Assembly: GCA_015067175.1 (NCBI GenBank)
Contig: SVMX01000004.1
Location: forward strand, 157,603-221,602
Origin: Oscillospiraceae bacterium
Lineage (GTDB): Bacteria > Bacillota > Clostridia > Oscillospirales > Ruminococcaceae
Length of the DNA stretch: 64,000 bases
Reading direction: 5' to 3'
Of this stretch, positions 43,663-52,087 are shown in pieces. A program made the position numbers and the translations under genes. A model generated the notes under the pieces. That model saw only the letters and a list, made by a program, of their open reading frames with translations. It was not told the DNA's origin and ran no database searches. Each line of letters begins with the position of its first letter. Within the stretch, counting starts at the first letter, position 1.

Positions 43663-44724
43663 TTACACAAAGATGTCTGCGGCATAGCCGATAAGCACCT
43701 CCACGATATTGCCTGCACTGAAGCGCTCGAATGTCAATGGCTCCTCCAGACGGAAGTCTGCAACCTCTGCCTCGCTCGCAAGAGGAAGCCTCAGCGTAAG
43801 GCTTGCAATTCCGTCCTTTCTCACAAGCTCACATGAGCCGTGCGAAAGCTCCGCAAAGCGCCTTATCACAGCAAGTCCGCAGCCTGCGCGCTGATATGCA
43901 AAATCCATCGCGCCGCTGAAATCCTCTCGGGTGAACATGATATCCTCGTTAACGACCGTGATCTCGGCTGTCCTGCTGTCCAAACGGCGCACAGTAAGCC
44001 GCGGCACGGTGTCTTTCGGAGAATACAGCAGAGCATTCTGAATGGCATTCGCAAGCGCAATTACCGCCTGTCTGCCGTCAGCACAGATGTATATACCTTT
44101 TCCCTCGCCGTACATCTCGATATATCTGCCACACTTAGCTAACACCGCATTGCACCGCTCAGTGAGCTTTTCACACAGATGCTCCGCATCAAAAAGCACC
44201 CTTTCGGGCGGCGCATACATCAGCCGTGAATATTCCGTAAGATTTTTAACCGAAGCAGACAGCCGCATAAGACTTCTTTCAAAGCCGCACACGGCCAAAA
44301 ACTTTTCCATATCCCCGTTATCGCGAAGCGTGCTGCGAAGAAGCTCTATACTGTCGTGCATCTCGTTCAGACCATAGTCCATAGAGCTGCACAGGGAAAG
44401 AAGCTCCACAGCGCCGTCGGTCTTTTCCATTATTGAAACAGCCTCGCTCTGACCAAGCACCTCGCAAAGATAATACTCATTGCCGTCTGACAGCGAGTAC
44501 ACCCTTGCACAGTAAAAATGTCCGTCATGAGTAAAAGTGCCTTCATCAAAGCTCTTTACAGGAAGCCGCAGATGCTCATGGAGCATATCGCTGAGTTGCA
44601 TTCCCTCTTTCACGATATCGCCGCCGTAAACACAGCGCAAAACGCTGTCAAGCACGCAAAATCTGCCGCCCAAGCGCTTTGCAAGCTCTACGGTATCATG
44701 CAAGCCTAATTTCAATGTCGTCAT
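43663..44724 (-). CDS. Orphan histidine-kinase-type ATPase domain protein
   Basis: A 353-residue soluble protein. The last third is a HATPase_c domain: N-box ALANAIQNALLYSP, then EITVVNED and a G2-like AGCGLAVIRRFAELSHGSCEL. The N-terminal half (FCVLDSVLRCVYGGDIV and HFYCARVYSLSDGNEYYLCEV) resembles a PAS-like sensor. No classical phospho-His box is seen; H129-region MHDSIELL is a weak candidate. No receiver gene is adjacent and a terminator separates it from the two-component pair downstream, so it may act alone or with a distant partner. Three bases after pepF. Confidence 0.65.
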   Translation of the reverse strand: MTTLKLGLHDTVELAKRLGGRFCVLDSVLRCVYGGDIVKEGMQLSDMLHEHLRLPVKSFDEGTFTHDGHFYCARVYSLSDGNEYYLCEVLGQSEAVSIMEKTDGAVELLSLCSSMDYGLNEMHDSIELLRSTLRDNGDMEKFLAVCGFERSLMRLSASVKNLTEYSRLMYAPPERVLFDAEHLCEKLTERCNAVLAKCGRYIEMYGEGKGIYICADGRQAVIALANAIQNALLYSPKDTVPRLTVRRLDSRTAEITVVNEDIMFTREDFSGAMDFAYQRAGCGLAVIRRFAELSHGSCELVRKDGIASLTLRLPLASEAEVADFRLEEPLTFERFSAGNIVEVLIGYAADIFV

Positions 44725-44727
44725 GGC

Positions 44728-46524
44728 TTAGTCCATCAGCGCTTCCATTTCGTCAAGAAGCTCATTGAACAGCTTCAGCGCATCGTTCACGGGCTTTGCA
44801 GAATTCATATCCACGCCTGCGCCCTTGAGCAGCGAAATGGGGTCCTTTGAGCAGCCTCCGCTTAAGAAGCCAATATAGTCCTTAACGGCGGTTTCGCCCT
44901 CGTTTAAGATACGCTGTGACAGCGCGATAGCCGCGGAAAATCCCGTTGCATACTGATAAACATAGTAGTTGTAATAGAAATGCGGAATACGCGCCCACTC
45001 CATATCAAGCTCAGCATCAATAACGATATCCTCGCCGTAATACTTCAGATTAAGGCCGCGGTAAATCTCGCACAGCATATCCGCTGTAAGGCTCTCGCCG
45101 TTCTCGGTCTTTTCGTTTATCATAAGCTCGAACTCCGCAAACATAGTCTGTCTGTACAGCGTTGTGCGGAACTGCTCAAGGAAGTAGTTTATAAGATAAG
45201 CGCGGCGCTTTTTATCGGTAGTAGTCTTTAAAAGATGCTGCATGAACAGGCTCTCGTTGCAGGTAGATGCTACCTCTGCCACAAAGATAACATAATCCGC
45301 ATAGCACACAGGCTGAGTTTTGTTGGAGAGATAAGAGTGGATAGCATGACCCATCTCATGTGCAAGCGTAAATTCACAATTCAGCGTGTCCTTATGATTG
45401 AGCAGCACGAACGGGTGTACTCTCGCACCGGCGGAATAAGCACCGCTGCGCTTGCCCTCGTTCTCATAAACGTCTATCCAGCCATTTTCACAGCCTTCAG
45501 TATATATTTTGCGATACTCCTCGCCCATAGGCTGTAAGGACTCAAATACCTCCTGCTTTGCCTGCTCGAAAGGTATCTCAAAATCCACGTCTTTTACGAT
45601 AGGACAATAAAGGTCGTATGCGTGCAGCTCATCTACACCGAGAAGCTTTTTGCGAAGCCTTACATAGCGGTGCATATAGGGGAGATTGTCGTTGACTGCC
45701 TCGATAAGCTGCTTGTATACAGAAACGGGAACCTCATTTCCCGAAAGTGCAGCTTCAAGTGTGGAACTGTATTTTCTAGCCTTTGCACGGAAATTAAGGC
45801 ACTTTGTCTGCGATGCAAGAATTGCAGCAGAGGTGTTCTTATAAGCCTCGTAAACGTGATACAGCGACTCGAATGCGGACTTTCTAAGCGCTCTGTCTCC
45901 GCTCTGCATAAGCGGAATAAAGCTGCCGTGGGTCACCTGATGCGTATTGCCATCGCTGTCAACTGCGTCGGGGAATTTAAGGTCTGCGTCGTTGAACATT
46001 GAGAATATCGTATCGGGAGAGCCTGTCATCTCGCCTGCAAGCGCCATTATCTTCTCCTCGTTTTCACTGAGGATATGCTCGCGCCTGATGCGCACTCTGT
46101 CTAAACACAGACGGTAAAGCTCCATGTCGGGGCAAGTCTTATAAAAGCTGTCAAGCGTTTCATCGGGGATAGAGAGTATCTCGGGGGTAACAAACGCCGC
46201 TGCGCCGCTGATATCCACCAGCACCACCTCAACACGGCTGACCATATCCTGATACTTCGCCTCGCGAGTGTCCTCGTCGCTCTTGCGCTGTGCGTAATTT
46301 ATGAGATTTTCAAGCAGCACAGTAAGCTCGTCGTCATAGCGCATATATTCAAGCAGCTTTTCAGCGGACTTGCAAAGCTCGCCCTTATACTGCGATATCT
46401 TTTCCGCTGCCGCCTTTGCCTTTTCAAGATCGCTCTCCCACGCCTCGTCAGTGGGATAAATGTCGTTTATGTTCCATTTGTATTGGGCAGCGACCTCGCT
46501 GCGCTGAGGTATCCTTTCAGCCAT
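44728..46524 (-). CDS. pepF: Oligoendopeptidase F
   Basis: A 598-residue cytosolic zinc metallopeptidase of family M3B that cuts short peptides. The zinc motif is HEMGHAIHSYL with the downstream Glu in ADYVIFVAEVASTCNESL. The N-terminal block starting RSEVAAQYKWNINDIYPTDEAWE is typical of PepF. Full length, with an AAAAGGAG ribosome site. Confidence 0.95.
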   Translation of the reverse strand: MAERIPQRSEVAAQYKWNINDIYPTDEAWESDLEKAKAAAEKISQYKGELCKSAEKLLEYMRYDDELTVLLENLINYAQRKSDEDTREAKYQDMVSRVEVVLVDISGAAAFVTPEILSIPDETLDSFYKTCPDMELYRLCLDRVRIRREHILSENEEKIMALAGEMTGSPDTIFSMFNDADLKFPDAVDSDGNTHQVTHGSFIPLMQSGDRALRKSAFESLYHVYEAYKNTSAAILASQTKCLNFRAKARKYSSTLEAALSGNEVPVSVYKQLIEAVNDNLPYMHRYVRLRKKLLGVDELHAYDLYCPIVKDVDFEIPFEQAKQEVFESLQPMGEEYRKIYTEGCENGWIDVYENEGKRSGAYSAGARVHPFVLLNHKDTLNCEFTLAHEMGHAIHSYLSNKTQPVCYADYVIFVAEVASTCNESLFMQHLLKTTTDKKRRAYLINYFLEQFRTTLYRQTMFAEFELMINEKTENGESLTADMLCEIYRGLNLKYYGEDIVIDAELDMEWARIPHFYYNYYVYQYATGFSAAIALSQRILNEGETAVKDYIGFLSGGCSKDPISLLKGAGVDMNSAKPVNDALKLFNELLDEMEALMD

Positions 46525-46569
46525 GTCGTTCTCCTTTTAGCGTTTTATTTTAGTATATCCGTAAATCCT

Positions 46570-47124
46570 TTATTTCATCATCTTTGCTATCTTGGGCTTC
46601 ATCACCTTTTCATAAAACGGCTCAAACAGCCCGAGGAATATATCATACAGCACGAACACAGCCGCGCCCATCGCAAGCAGTATCCACGCGCCGTATTCGC
46701 CAAGCTCGCCCATATCCTCTAGAAGCTGATGCATATTGAACAGATTTATCAGCAGCCAATAGCAGGCTATCGCAGAAGCAGCGTAGACCGCAAGCTTAAC
46801 GATCCATTTCAGCAGAAAATGCGGCAGCTTCATAAAATACTGCCTTACCATAGGATAGTAGCCAAGCAGGAATATGAACATCATGCTTGCTTCGTAATTA
46901 GGCGTTAAAAACAGACACAAAAGCCCTACCGCAGCATAGCTTATGATGCCGTATTTTGTGCCGAGGCGCTCTGCGACTACCCACAAAAGCACGCCCGATA
47001 CAGCGGGACTTATATACTCAAACGCGGGTATCATGCTGAGAAAAAACATCATGACCAGCGAAAGTCCGCTCATAATACCGCACAGCGATACTATGTAGCT
47101 TATGCGCGGCTTTTTCTTTGCCAT
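46570..47124 (-). CDS. Integral membrane protein, unknown
   Basis: A 184-residue protein with about five membrane segments and a basic C-terminus (KVMKPKIAKMMK). The compact plan (SYIVSLCGIMSGLSLVMMFF, VLLWVVAERLGTKYGIISYA) is reminiscent of small S-component-like proteins but no binding motif is evident. Its ATG lies one base from the tyrA stop and tyrA codons provide the ribosome site, so it is translationally coupled. Confidence 0.7.
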   Translation of the reverse strand: MAKKKPRISYIVSLCGIMSGLSLVMMFFLSMIPAFEYISPAVSGVLLWVVAERLGTKYGIISYAAVGLLCLFLTPNYEASMMFIFLLGYYPMVRQYFMKLPHFLLKWIVKLAVYAASAIACYWLLINLFNMHQLLEDMGELGEYGAWILLAMGAAVFVLYDIFLGLFEPFYEKVMKPKIAKMMK

Positions 47125-47125
47125 T

Positions 47126-47977
47126 TTAATGCTCCTGTCCGTAGTATTTCATGCTCTCTTCCTTGCGCTCGCGTCCTATCTTAAGTATCTCGCGCAGAGT
47201 TTCCATATCATCGTTCTGCATAGCGTCGCGGTATTCGGCGAGAGCTTTCATTATCGTGTCTATCTCGTCAAGCAGAGGCTTTTTGTTGCACAAAAACAGG
47301 CTTGACCACATATCCTCATTCAGCTTTGCAACACGGGTGAGATCTAAGAAGCTGCCCGCGGAGAAGCCATCGGCTCTGAACAGCGACGGACTTTTTACAT
47401 AAGCGTTTGATACAACGTGCGCAAGCTGCGAGGTGTACGCAATATTGATGTCGTGCTGCTCGGGAGTGGCAATAACTACCTGTCCGAAGCCCATGCACGC
47501 GCCAAGCGTTGATACAAGGTCTACTGCTATCTGAGGTGTACTTTCTGTGGGAGTGAGGATATAGCTTGCCTTTGCAAAAAGATCTTTTGTTGCGTAGTCA
47601 AAGCCACTGTTTTCCGTACCCGCCATAGGGTGAGTGCCGATAAAGATAACTCCGCGCTCGTCCAAAACAGGCGTGCATGCCTCTACTATGTAGCTTTTTA
47701 CACCGCACACGTCAACAACTATACTTCCCTTGCGGAAGTTGTCCGCATTCTTTTTTATCATCTCAACAGTAGGGATAGGATAAAGCGCAACGATGGTGAG
47801 ATTTGCCTCGTTAAGACGGCTCTCGTCTATCTCCTCGTCGATAGCGCCGCATTCCAACGCCTTTCTGATGGTCTCCTTGTTTGTGTCGATGCCCATTATA
47901 TGATGGAAGGTATTGGCTTTCAAGGCTTTGCATATAGAGCCTCCGATAAGTCCAAGTCCTATAACAGCGATATTCAT
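47126..47977 (-). CDS. tyrA: Prephenate dehydrogenase
   Basis: A 283-residue NAD(P)-dependent enzyme of tyrosine synthesis. The Rossmann motif is AVIGLGLIGGSICKAL; GTHPMAGTENSGFDYA is the substrate-binding segment with the catalytic His, and TPEQHDINIAYTSQLAHV and FSAGSFLDLTRVA follow. No ACT domain is attached, so regulation by tyrosine is not visible. pheA lies elsewhere in the window on the other strand. Confidence 0.94.
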   Translation of the reverse strand: MNIAVIGLGLIGGSICKALKANTFHHIMGIDTNKETIRKALECGAIDEEIDESRLNEANLTIVALYPIPTVEMIKKNADNFRKGSIVVDVCGVKSYIVEACTPVLDERGVIFIGTHPMAGTENSGFDYATKDLFAKASYILTPTESTPQIAVDLVSTLGACMGFGQVVIATPEQHDINIAYTSQLAHVVSNAYVKSPSLFRADGFSAGSFLDLTRVAKLNEDMWSSLFLCNKKPLLDEIDTIMKALAEYRDAMQNDDMETLREILKIGRERKEESMKYYGQEH

Positions 47978-48034
47978 GGTTTTTGCGTCCTTTCAAAATG
48001 ATTTAGCACTGTAAAGTGCAACATTGTCGTTTTT

Positions 48035-48063
48035 ATTATACAACACTCTTACGAAAAAAGCAA
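48035..48063 (-). promoter_or_regulatory. Promoter of tyrA
   Basis: On the minus strand, TTGCTT (48063-48058), 17 bp, TATAAT (48040-48035). A small hairpin, GCACT-4-AGTGC, follows in the leader (48006-48019). Confidence 0.7.
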
Positions 48064-48080
48064 TCTTTTTTCGCCCGATA

Positions 48081-49274
48081 TTACTTTAAAGCCGCGATGA
48101 TCTCGTCAAGTATTGCATGAGCGGCGCTTTCCTTTGTCATAAGCTCAAGCTCGCGCTCCTTTTCAGCAGTAATTACAGTTATCACATTGGTATCGCCGCC
48201 AAAGCCCGCGCCCTGTGTTCTTAGGCTGTTTGCGCATATCATGTCGCAGTTTTTTGCGGCAAGCTTTCTGCGTGAGTTCTCCAGCACATTGTCAGTTTCC
48301 ATCGAAAAACCACAGACAAACTGTCCGCTGCGCTTGTTTTCGCCAAGGTGCTTCAATATATCCTTGGTGCGCTTAAGCTCTATCTTCATATCGCCGTCGC
48401 TCTTTTTTATCTTGCTGTCAGCGGTCGAGATGGGAGTATAATCCGCTACCGCCGCAGCTTTTATGATGATATCGCAAGCGTCCGAGCGCTCCGTCACTGC
48501 TTCAAACATATCCTGTGCTGAGGTCACTCTGACTGTTTCCACAAACATAGGAGGCTCTACCTCTGCGTGACCTGTCACAAGCGTTACCTCTGCGCCGCGC
48601 AGCATTGCAGCCTTTGCCATGGCAAAGCCCATTCTGCCGCTGGAATGATTGGTGATAAAGCGCACAGGGTCTATAGACTCGCGCGTTGCGCCCGCTGTAA
48701 CCAGCACCTTTTTGCCGAGCAAATCCTTTTCGCAAGCTATCTCACGCAGCACATACTGAAGCAGCACGCTCTCCTCGGGCATTCTGCCGTCGCCCATATC
48801 GCCGTTTGCAAGCATTCCGCTGTCGGGCGGTATGATAACATAGCCGTAGTCCTCGAGCTTTTTGATATTATCCTGTACGATAGGATTGTGCAGCATATTA
48901 TGGTTCATCGCGGGAGAAACCAGCTTTTTGCATGGACACGCCATAACTGTAGTGGTGAGCATATCATCGGCAATTCCGCCTGCTATCTTTCCTATAACGT
49001 TTGCAGACGCGGGAGCTATCAGCACAACATCAGCGCGCTTTGCAAGCGCAACGTGCTCAACGCTGTACTGAAAATTCCTGTCGAATGTGTCGATAAGGCA
49101 TTTATTTCCCGTAAGAGATTCAAATGTGATGGGATTTATAAAATTCACCGCGTTTTCGGTCATAAGCACCTGAACATCGGCATGAAGCTTTTTCAGCATT
49201 CTCGCAAGATTTGCTATCTTATAAGCCGCAATACTGCCCGTTACACCCAGAACAACGGTCTTTCCTTTTAGCAT
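48081..49274 (-). CDS. coaBC: Bifunctional phosphopantothenoylcysteine decarboxylase/synthetase
   Basis: A 397-residue CoA-pathway enzyme. The N-terminal flavoprotein CoaC half begins GKTVVLGVTGSIAAYKIA and has the PAMNHNMLHNP substrate motif and GGIADDMLTTTVMAC. The CoaB half starts near residue 185 with VLVTAGATRESIDPVRFITN and SSGRMGFAMAKAA; KRTKDIL and CGFSMETD follow. The ATG at 49274 is nine bases after GGAG; an in-frame TTG at 49283 is less likely. It is divergent from panT-coaX, so the CoA genes share one control region. Confidence 0.95.
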   Translation of the reverse strand: MLKGKTVVLGVTGSIAAYKIANLARMLKKLHADVQVLMTENAVNFINPITFESLTGNKCLIDTFDRNFQYSVEHVALAKRADVVLIAPASANVIGKIAGGIADDMLTTTVMACPCKKLVSPAMNHNMLHNPIVQDNIKKLEDYGYVIIPPDSGMLANGDMGDGRMPEESVLLQYVLREIACEKDLLGKKVLVTAGATRESIDPVRFITNHSSGRMGFAMAKAAMLRGAEVTLVTGHAEVEPPMFVETVRVTSAQDMFEAVTERSDACDIIIKAAAVADYTPISTADSKIKKSDGDMKIELKRTKDILKHLGENKRSGQFVCGFSMETDNVLENSRRKLAAKNCDMICANSLRTQGAGFGGDTNVITVITAEKERELELMTKESAAHAILDEIIAALK

Positions 49275-49311
49275 AATACACAACTCCGATCATATAATAA
49301 TCAATATATTT

Positions 49312-49370
49312 CATTATAGCACAAAAATTAATAAAAATATATAGACTTTTCAAAAAAATGTGCTATAATG
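49312..49370. repeat. 12-bp inverted repeat holding divergent -10 boxes
   Basis: CATTATAGCACA (49312-49323) and TGTGCTATAATG (49359-49370) are exact reverse complements. Each contains an extended -10 (TGCTATAAT) pointing away, one toward coaBC and one toward panT. Confidence 0.7.
49342..49369 (+). promoter_or_regulatory. Promoter of panT-coaX
   Basis: TAGACT (49342-49347), 16 bp, TATAAT (49364-49369) with extended TGC. The weak -35 is offset by the extended -10. Confidence 0.65.
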
Positions 49371-49421
49371 TTGGTGTAATGTATCTCCCGTGAGGAGAAC
49401 ATTAACAAGGAGGAATTTAAT

Positions 49422-50063
49422 ATGACAAAAAAACCAAACGCAAAGCAGATAGTTCTGCTGGGACTTCTGACGGCAATCCTTTTAGTGATGTCGTACACCC
49501 CCCTCGGCTATCTCAACATCGGCCCGCTTGCCATCACCTTCAACGTTATACCCGTTGCGATAGCAGGCATTGCACTCGGACCTGTCGGCGGCGCGATCGT
49601 TGGCGGTGTCTTCGGACTTACAAGCTTTTTACAGTGCATTGGCGTAGGCGGCATCAGCGCTATGGGCGCTACGCTCTTTGCCATCGACCCGTTCCTTGCG
49701 TTCGTTCAGCGCTTTGTTCCGCGCGTTCTTGACGGACTTCTGGTCGGATTTGTTTACAAGGGCGCAAGAAAGCTTGTCGGCTCGGGTATCGCTTGCTTTA
49801 TCACAGGCTTCTGTGCGGCGTTCTTCAACACGGTGCTGTTTATGACTGCGCTTGTTCTGCTTTTCAGCAACACAGAATACATGCAGGAGCTTATCGCGGG
49901 ACAGAATATATTCATCTTCGTATGCACATTCGTCGGCATAAACTCGGTATTCGAGATGATATCTTCTACGCTCATAACAGGCGCAGTAGGTATCGTACTT
50001 ATAAAAGCCAAGCTCATAGAGGGCGGCTCGCTCAAAAAACAAAAGGCACAGCAGGTGGAATGA
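49422..50063 (+). CDS. ECF transporter S component, probably pantothenate (PanT)
   Basis: A 213-residue membrane protein of the energy-coupling-factor S type, six segments. QIVLLGLLTAILLVMSYTPLGYL and GPLAITFNVIPVAIAGIALGPVGGAIVG are typical of S components. It directly precedes coaX by one base and faces coaBC, which makes pantothenate the best substrate guess, as for PanT of lactobacilli. The ECF module genes are not in this window. Ribosome site AAGGAGG. Confidence 0.8.
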   Translation: MTKKPNAKQIVLLGLLTAILLVMSYTPLGYLNIGPLAITFNVIPVAIAGIALGPVGGAIVGGVFGLTSFLQCIGVGGISAMGATLFAIDPFLAFVQRFVPRVLDGLLVGFVYKGARKLVGSGIACFITGFCAAFFNTVLFMTALVLLFSNTEYMQELIAGQNIFIFVCTFVGINSVFEMISSTLITGAVGIVLIKAKLIEGGSLKKQKAQQVE

Positions 50064-50064
50064 T

Positions 50065-50829
50065 ATGATCTTCGCAATTGATGTAGGCAACACCAATATA
50101 GTTATAGGCTGCTGCAATGACAATGATATCCTGTTCAGAGAAAGGGTATCAACAAACAGCACAGCTACCGCGCTTGAATATACGGCGATATTCAAAACGG
50201 CAATGGAGATGCACTGCATCAGTGCAGAGGACATCACAGGCTGCATAATCTCCTCGGTCGTGCCGAACGTCACAAAAAACGTAAAAGCGGCGGCTGAGAA
50301 GCTCACCAAGACTTCCGCTCTTGTAGTAGGCCCAGGCATAAAAACGGGTCTTAGCATAAAGATAGACAATCCCGCGCAGCTTGGAAGCGACCTCGTTGTT
50401 GACGCTGTTGCAGGCATTGAATACTACACCGCGCCGATGGTAATAATCGACATGGGCACAGCTACCACAATATCTGTAATAAGCGCAAACCGCGACTACC
50501 TCGGCGGAATGATACTCCCAGGCGTGTCGGTGTCGCACGAATCACTTATCAGCAGGACTTCGCAGCTTCGCAAGGTAGATCTTGAACCGCCCAAAAAGCT
50601 TATCGGCACCGAAACCGCAGAGTGCCTTAAAAGCGGCATAATCTACGGCAATGCAGGCGCACTGGACGGAATAATCGACAGGATAACCGCAGAGCTTGGC
50701 GAATGTACAGTGATAGCGACTGGTGGTCTTTCGGGTGTTATTACTCCCTATTGCCGCAATAATATCATACTTGACGACGACCTGCTGCTGAAAGGCTTAA
50801 AGGTTATCTACGACAAAAACCGCAAATAA
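50065..50829 (+). CDS. coaX: Type III pantothenate kinase
   Basis: A 254-residue ASKHA-fold kinase for the first step of CoA synthesis. The phosphate-binding segment is FAIDVGNTNIVIGCC; DNPAQLGSDLVVDAVAG, IDMGTATTISVI and GGMILPGVSVSHESL are signature blocks. Type III enzymes need a monovalent cation and are not inhibited by CoA. It is co-transcribed with the S-component gene. Confidence 0.95.
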   Translation: MIFAIDVGNTNIVIGCCNDNDILFRERVSTNSTATALEYTAIFKTAMEMHCISAEDITGCIISSVVPNVTKNVKAAAEKLTKTSALVVGPGIKTGLSIKIDNPAQLGSDLVVDAVAGIEYYTAPMVIIDMGTATTISVISANRDYLGGMILPGVSVSHESLISRTSQLRKVDLEPPKKLIGTETAECLKSGIIYGNAGALDGIIDRITAELGECTVIATGGLSGVITPYCRNNIILDDDLLLKGLKVIYDKNRK

Positions 50830-50835
50830 AACAAC

Positions 50836-50871
50836 AAAGCCGCTTTTGACTTTATCATCAAAAGCGGCTTT
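50836..50871. terminator. Bidirectional terminator, coaX and Fe-ADH
   Basis: A perfect 14-bp stem AAAGCCGCTTTTGA/TCAAAAGCGGCTTT between convergent genes; the core stem equals that at 41304-41335. Confidence 0.85.
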
Positions 50872-50887
50872 AATACTGCTCAGTTTA

Positions 50888-52036
50888 TCACAGCAGCTTC
50901 TTGTAAAGCTCTGTGATCTCCTCAACGGAAGTATCTCTGGGATTGCCTGGACGGCAAGCGTCGTCGTAAGCGGACTGTGCAAGGAATGCAAGATCCTGCT
51001 CCTTAACGATATCCTTGAGGTCTGCGGGGATTCCAACGTCAGCGGAGAGCTGCTTAACAGCGTCGATAGCTGCCTTTCTGTACTCCTCCTGAGTCATATT
51101 CTCTGTGCCCTTAACACCCATAGCCTTTGCGATATCGCGGTACTTCTCGCCTGTGCAGGGAGCGTTGTACTCCATAACAGTGGGGAGAATGATAGCGTTT
51201 GCAACGCCGTGGGGAGTATCATACAGCGCACCGAGAGGGTGAGCCATAGAGTGAACTATACCAAGACCAACGTTTGAGAAGCCCATGCCTGCAACATACT
51301 GACCGAGCGCCATGCCCTCACGTCCGTCGGGAGTGTTGTCAACAGCGCCTCTCAGCGAGCGTGCGATTATCTCAATAGCCTTGATGTGGAACATATCGGA
51401 CAGCTCCCAAGCGCCCTTGGTGATGTAGCCCTCGATAGCGTGTGTAAGCGCGTCCATACCTGTTGCGGCAGTGAGACCCTTAGGCATAGTGCTCATCATG
51501 TCGGGGTCAACTATTGCAACGATCGGGATATCATGCGGGTCAACGCATACCATCTTGCGATCCTTTTCAACATCTGTGATAACGTAGTTGATAGTAACCT
51601 CTGCGGCTGTACCTGCTGTTGTGGGAACAGCAATGATCGGTACGCAGGGCTTCTTTGTGGGAGCAACGCCCTCAAGGCTTCTTACATCGGCAAATTCGGG
51701 GTTGTTGATGATGATTCCGATAGCCTTTGCGGTATCCATGGAAGAACCGCCGCCTACTGCGATAATGTAGTCAGCACCGCTCTTTTTGAAAGCCTCAACA
51801 CCGTTCTGAACATTCTCGATAGTGGGATTGGGCTTGATATCAGAATATATCTCATAAGCAAGACCTGCATTATCCAGAACATCTGTCACTTTCTTTGTAA
51901 CGTTGAACTTGATAAGGTCGGGATCGGAGCAGAGAAGAGCCTTTTTGAAGCCTCTGTTCTTTGCCTCGTCAGCAATAGAAGCGATAGCGCCCGCGCCGTG
52001 GTAGGAGGTCTCATTAAGAATAAAACGATTAGCCAT
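50888..52036 (-). CDS. Iron-containing alcohol dehydrogenase
   Basis: A 382-residue NAD(P)-dependent group III alcohol dehydrogenase. The cofactor site is AVGGGSSMDTAKAIGI and AVPTTAGTAAEVTINYVITD. Iron ligands lie in ALTHAIEGYITKGA and NVGLGIVHSMAHPLGALYDTPHG. It resembles lactaldehyde/propanediol and 1,3-propanediol dehydrogenases. The gene lies 51 bases after a PocR-type receptor gene, supporting a role in diol or aldehyde metabolism, though the substrate is inferred. Confidence 0.93.
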   Translation of the reverse strand: MANRFILNETSYHGAGAIASIADEAKNRGFKKALLCSDPDLIKFNVTKKVTDVLDNAGLAYEIYSDIKPNPTIENVQNGVEAFKKSGADYIIAVGGGSSMDTAKAIGIIINNPEFADVRSLEGVAPTKKPCVPIIAVPTTAGTAAEVTINYVITDVEKDRKMVCVDPHDIPIVAIVDPDMMSTMPKGLTAATGMDALTHAIEGYITKGAWELSDMFHIKAIEIIARSLRGAVDNTPDGREGMALGQYVAGMGFSNVGLGIVHSMAHPLGALYDTPHGVANAIILPTVMEYNAPCTGEKYRDIAKAMGVKGTENMTQEEYRKAAIDAVKQLSADVGIPADLKDIVKEQDLAFLAQSAYDDACRPGNPRDTSVEEITELYKKLL

Positions 52037-52087
52037 TGGTTTGTACCGTCCTTTCGTTGTTGGTTTTATTTAAGCCTTGCGGCTTGA

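Noticed and set aside
49275..49421. Riboswitch or pan RNA motif before panT
   Set aside because: Only a short CTCC/GGAG hairpin and a promoter are visible; the leader is too short for known pan motif structure.
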